From NCBI GenBank assembly GCA_002391385.1, contig DGEY01000068.1:1804-11014 (forward strand): DNA of 9,211 nt. The letters run 5' to 3'. The DNA comes from Firmicutes bacterium UBA3914 (GTDB lineage Bacteria; Bacillota; Limnochordia; Darwinibacteriales; Darwinibacteriaceae). The notes beneath the pieces are model-generated. The model had not been told where the DNA came from, ran no database searches, and was given only the letters and a program-made list of their open reading frames with translations. Both the position numbers and the translations under genes were made by a program. Positions 7,384 through 9,211 of this stretch are shown here, piece after piece. Every line of letters begins with the position of its first letter. Position 1 is the stretch's first letter.

Positions 7384-7412
7384 TTCACCCCTTCCCCCTT
7401 ACCGCATAAGAT
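7384..7412 (+). promoter_or_regulatory. Weak candidate sigma-A promoter before murA
   Basis: TTCACC (7384-7389) and TAAGAT (7407-7412) each match four of six consensus bases and are separated by 17 bases, in the only AT-richer intergenic stretch of the window. It could give murA and ftsQ their own transcription. Matches of this quality arise by chance, so this is only a candidate. Confidence 0.25.
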
Positions 7413-7437
7413 AAACGGTAATTCAGGGGTCGGGGTG
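7386..7437 (+). promoter_or_regulatory. Possible hairpin covering the murA ribosome binding site
   Basis: Three nested complementary segments are visible: CACCCC (7386-7391) with GGGGTG (7432-7437), CCCC (7395-7398) with GGGG (7426-7429), and TTACCG (7399-7404) with CGGTAA (7416-7421), around an 11-base loop. That gives 16 base pairs interrupted by an internal loop and a four-base bulge. The outer 3' arm is the murA Shine-Dalgarno sequence (GGGGTGATC, 7432-7440), so folding could limit murA translation. A function is inferred from the pairing only. Confidence 0.4.
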
Positions 7438-7442
7438 ATCGG

Positions 7443-8717
7443 ATGGGCGCTTTTTTGGTGGAGGGTGCACGCCGTCTGCAGGGTACTGTGCAGGTGAGCG
7501 GGGCGAAGAACTCCGCTTTGAAACTGATGGTGGCAGCACTGTTGGGGCACGGCGCCTTCGGCCTGGACAATGTGCCCCGCATCACCGATGTCTACACCAT
7601 GGCGGGGGTACTGGAATCTCTGGGAGCCCGGGTGAACCTGGACGGCCACCGTCTGGCCATCGAAGTGAACTCACTTCAGGGGCACACCCCTGAGCACCTG
7701 GTGAAATCCATGCGCGCTTCTGTGCAGGTCATGGGGCCCCTCTTGGCCCGTTTGGGCTGGGTGGAAGTGGCCCTGCCGGGGGGATGCGCCATCGGCAGGC
7801 GCCCTTTAGACATCCATCTCAGCGGCTTGCAGCAGATGGGTGCCTCCATCACCCTCAACGGAGAGCGCCTTTTGGCCAGGGCTCCCCGGGGCCTGCGGGG
7901 CGCAGATATTACCTTCCGCTATCCCAGCGTGGGTGCTACGGAGAACATCATGATGGCAGCCACTTTGGCCAAGGGTGAAACGGTCATCCGCAACGCAGCC
8001 AGGGAGCCTGAAATAGCCGATATTCAAGCGTTCCTCAACGCCATGGGTGCCCGCATTGAGGGAGCGGGAACCCCCGTGATCCGCATCAGGGGTGTGGGGG
8101 AGCTGGGCAGCGCTGATTTTGCGGTCATGCCGGACCGGATCGAGGCAGGAACATACCTTCTGGCCTTCCTGATCACAGGCGGCGAGGGCAGTGTGTGCGG
8201 TGTTTGTCCAGACCATTTCAGCCCCCTGCTCAACGCGGTGCGCTCCATGGGAGGCGAGATCGCTGCGGAGGGGGACGAGGTTTACATAGCTGCCCCCAAG
8301 AAACTGCGCCCCTGCGCCGTGGTGACCAGCCCCTACCCGGGCTTTCCCACGGATCTGCAGCCGCAGTTGGCGGCGGCCGCAACCCAGGCCCAGGGGCGGA
8401 GCGAGCTGAAGGAGACCGTCTTTGACCAGCGCTTTGGCTATTTGAGCGAACTGCGTAAGCTGGGTGCGGTAGTGAGGCAGAGGGGCCAGACGGTGGCGAT
8501 CTACGGCCCCACCAGGCTTAAGGGAACCCGCCTGCAGGCGGGCGACCTGCGGGCCGGCGCCGCCTTGGTGCTGGCGGCTTTGGCCGCGGAAGGCCGTTCC
8601 CTGGTGCAGGGTGCCCAGCATATCGACCGGGGCTATGAACAGATGGAGCACAAGCTGCAGGCCCTGGGAGCGCAGATCACCAGAGTGGAGTTGGGGGAGG
8701 GTGGCCATGCTCAATGA
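7443..8717 (+). CDS. murA: UDP-N-acetylglucosamine 1-carboxyvinyltransferase MurA
   Basis: Cytoplasmic enzyme that transfers enolpyruvate from PEP to UDP-GlcNAc, the first committed step of peptidoglycan synthesis. It has 424 residues, normal for the family, which has an inside-out alpha/beta barrel fold. The start is followed by GARRLQGTVQVSGAKNSALK with Lys22 in place. The catalytic loop LPGGCAIGRRP has the cysteine at 115 and Arg120, matching E. coli numbering. RYPSVGATENIMMAA, YPGFPTDLQPQ with Asp304, and DLRAGAALVLAALAAEG with Arg370 complete the active site. Cys115 is the residue fosfomycin modifies, so the enzyme has the usual drug-sensitive form. The ATG at 7443 is preceded by GGGGTGATC, which pairs extensively with the 3' end of 16S rRNA. 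Bacillota often have two MurA paralogues; this is the dcw-linked copy, and its end overlaps ftsQ. A murA just before ftsQ/divIB is common in clostridial clusters, but there murG usually precedes it. Confidence 0.97.
   Translation: MGAFLVEGARRLQGTVQVSGAKNSALKLMVAALLGHGAFGLDNVPRITDVYTMAGVLESLGARVNLDGHRLAIEVNSLQGHTPEHLVKSMRASVQVMGPLLARLGWVEVALPGGCAIGRRPLDIHLSGLQQMGASITLNGERLLARAPRGLRGADITFRYPSVGATENIMMAATLAKGETVIRNAAREPEIADIQAFLNAMGARIEGAGTPVIRIRGVGELGSADFAVMPDRIEAGTYLLAFLITGGEGSVCGVCPDHFSPLLNAVRSMGGEIAAEGDEVYIAAPKKLRPCAVVTSPYPGFPTDLQPQLAAAATQAQGRSELKETVFDQRFGYLSELRKLGAVVRQRGQTVAIYGPTRLKGTRLQAGDLRAGAALVLAALAAEGRSLVQGAQHIDRGYEQMEHKLQALGAQITRVELGEGGHAQ
8693..8700 (+). promoter_or_regulatory. Ribosome binding site for ftsQ inside murA
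   Basis: GGGGGAGG lies within the last codons of murA, six bases before the ATG at 8707. It fixes the ftsQ start and suggests translational coupling to murA. Confidence 0.75.
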
Positions 8718-9211
8718 ACTGTCCAGTGTGAAGAATGCCCTTTCGGTCCTGGTTTTGGCCCTGGTGGTGGCTTTATACTTGTTTGCCAATTCTCCCTTTT
8801 TTGAAACGGACCAAATTGAGTGGACAGGCCTCACCCACCTCAGTCCGGGCCAGCTGGATGCCTATGTGGGCGTGGAAACCATTAACGTGTGGCGGGTGGA
8901 CATGCGGGAGCTGGTCTCCCTTTTGACCAAACATCCGTGGATTGTCAGCGCCAAGGTCACCTGGCGCTGGCCCAACCACTTGATCGTGCGGGTTAAGGAG
9001 CGTACACCCATCGCCCAGATCCCCACCGAGGCGGGCTGGCTGTTGCTGGATGGGGAAGGGAATCTACTGCCACCCATCCACGGTGATGCTGCGCTGATGC
9101 TGCCCATCGCCACCAACGTCAATGTGGAAGCCCCTGAGCAGCTGCGGGCTACCGCTAGGCTGATTGCCCTCATTCCCCCCAGCCTCCTCGGTATCATCTC
9201 AGAGTGGAATG
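8707..9211 (+). CDS. ftsQ: Cell division protein FtsQ/DivIB, 3'-truncated by window edge
   Basis: Bitopic divisome protein that binds FtsL and FtsB/DivIC and helps control septal peptidoglycan synthesis. The frame is open from ATG 8707 to the window end (168 codons), so the C-terminus is missing. A short cytoplasmic tail (MLNELSSVKN) leads to a transmembrane helix at about 11-27 (ALSVLVLALVVALYLFA). An extracytoplasmic POTRA-like domain follows at about 33-105, starting FFETDQIEWTGLTHLSPGQL and including the family-typical HPWIVSAKVTWRWPNHLIVRVKERTPIA. The beginning of the FtsQ beta domain (WLLLDGEGNLLPPI) comes next. The start overlaps murA by 11 bases and has a strong ribosome binding site. 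FtsL at the other end of the window is its expected partner. The short cytoplasmic tail resembles Gram-positive DivIB forms. Confidence comes from the POTRA pattern and position. Confidence 0.93.
   Translation, partial: MLNELSSVKNALSVLVLALVVALYLFANSPFFETDQIEWTGLTHLSPGQLDAYVGVETINVWRVDMRELVSLLTKHPWIVSAKVTWRWPNHLIVRVKERTPIAQIPTEAGWLLLDGEGNLLPPIHGDAALMLPIATNVNVEAPEQLRATARLIALIPPSLLGIISEWN

Noticed and set aside
7806..8834. Open frame of 342 codons on the minus strand opposite murA and the ftsQ start
   Set aside because: Antisense shadow of murA, with no domain or ribosome binding site context. It crosses the functional murA-ftsQ junction.

Overview
The window is a stretch of the dcw (division and cell wall) gene cluster of a bacterium. 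All genes lie on the + strand, are tightly packed and are probably one operon. By eye the DNA is GC-rich, with G/C-heavy third codon positions. The gene order, the class B penicillin-binding protein with two C-terminal PASTA domains, the SpoVE-like FtsW, murA just before ftsQ/divIB, and strong GGAGG-type ribosome binding sites point to a Bacillota (Firmicutes) lineage, most likely a GC-rich clostridial or Limnochordia-like one. That placement is inference. The DNPR motif in MurE indicates peptidoglycan with meso-diaminopimelate.

Layout: ftsL (left end cut by the window) - ftsI/spoVD-type PBP - murE - murF - mraY - ftsW/spoVE - murA - ftsQ/divIB (right end cut). Junctions are overlapping or nearly so: ftsL/PBP overlap by 20 bases, PBP and murE are 16 bases apart, murE/murF share one base (TAATG), murF and mraY are one base apart, mraY and ftsW are 31 apart, and murA/ftsQ overlap by 11. 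The only real gap is 69 bases between ftsW and murA. No stretch over 300 bases lacks a gene.

Working together: MurA starts UDP-MurNAc synthesis, MurE adds diaminopimelate, MurF adds D-Ala-D-Ala, and MraY loads the precursor onto undecaprenyl phosphate (lipid I). FtsW polymerises glycan from lipid II and the PBP crosslinks it, with FtsL and FtsQ/DivIB as divisome regulators of that pair. MurB, MurC, MurD and MurG are not encoded here. The absence of murD between mraY and ftsW, and of murG between ftsW and murA, is the main departure from the usual Bacillota order.

Three start sites differ from a naive longest-ORF reading. The PBP very probably starts at a CTG codon (397), murE at a GTG (2489) and ftsW at an ATG (6279), each placed by a strong ribosome binding site. 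The ftsW-murA gap can fold into a hairpin that would cover the murA ribosome binding site, and it holds a weak promoter candidate. I see no mobile elements, RNA genes, CRISPR arrays or unknown genes. This is essentially a conserved housekeeping region with a few local oddities, and I do not see a convincing new system in it.
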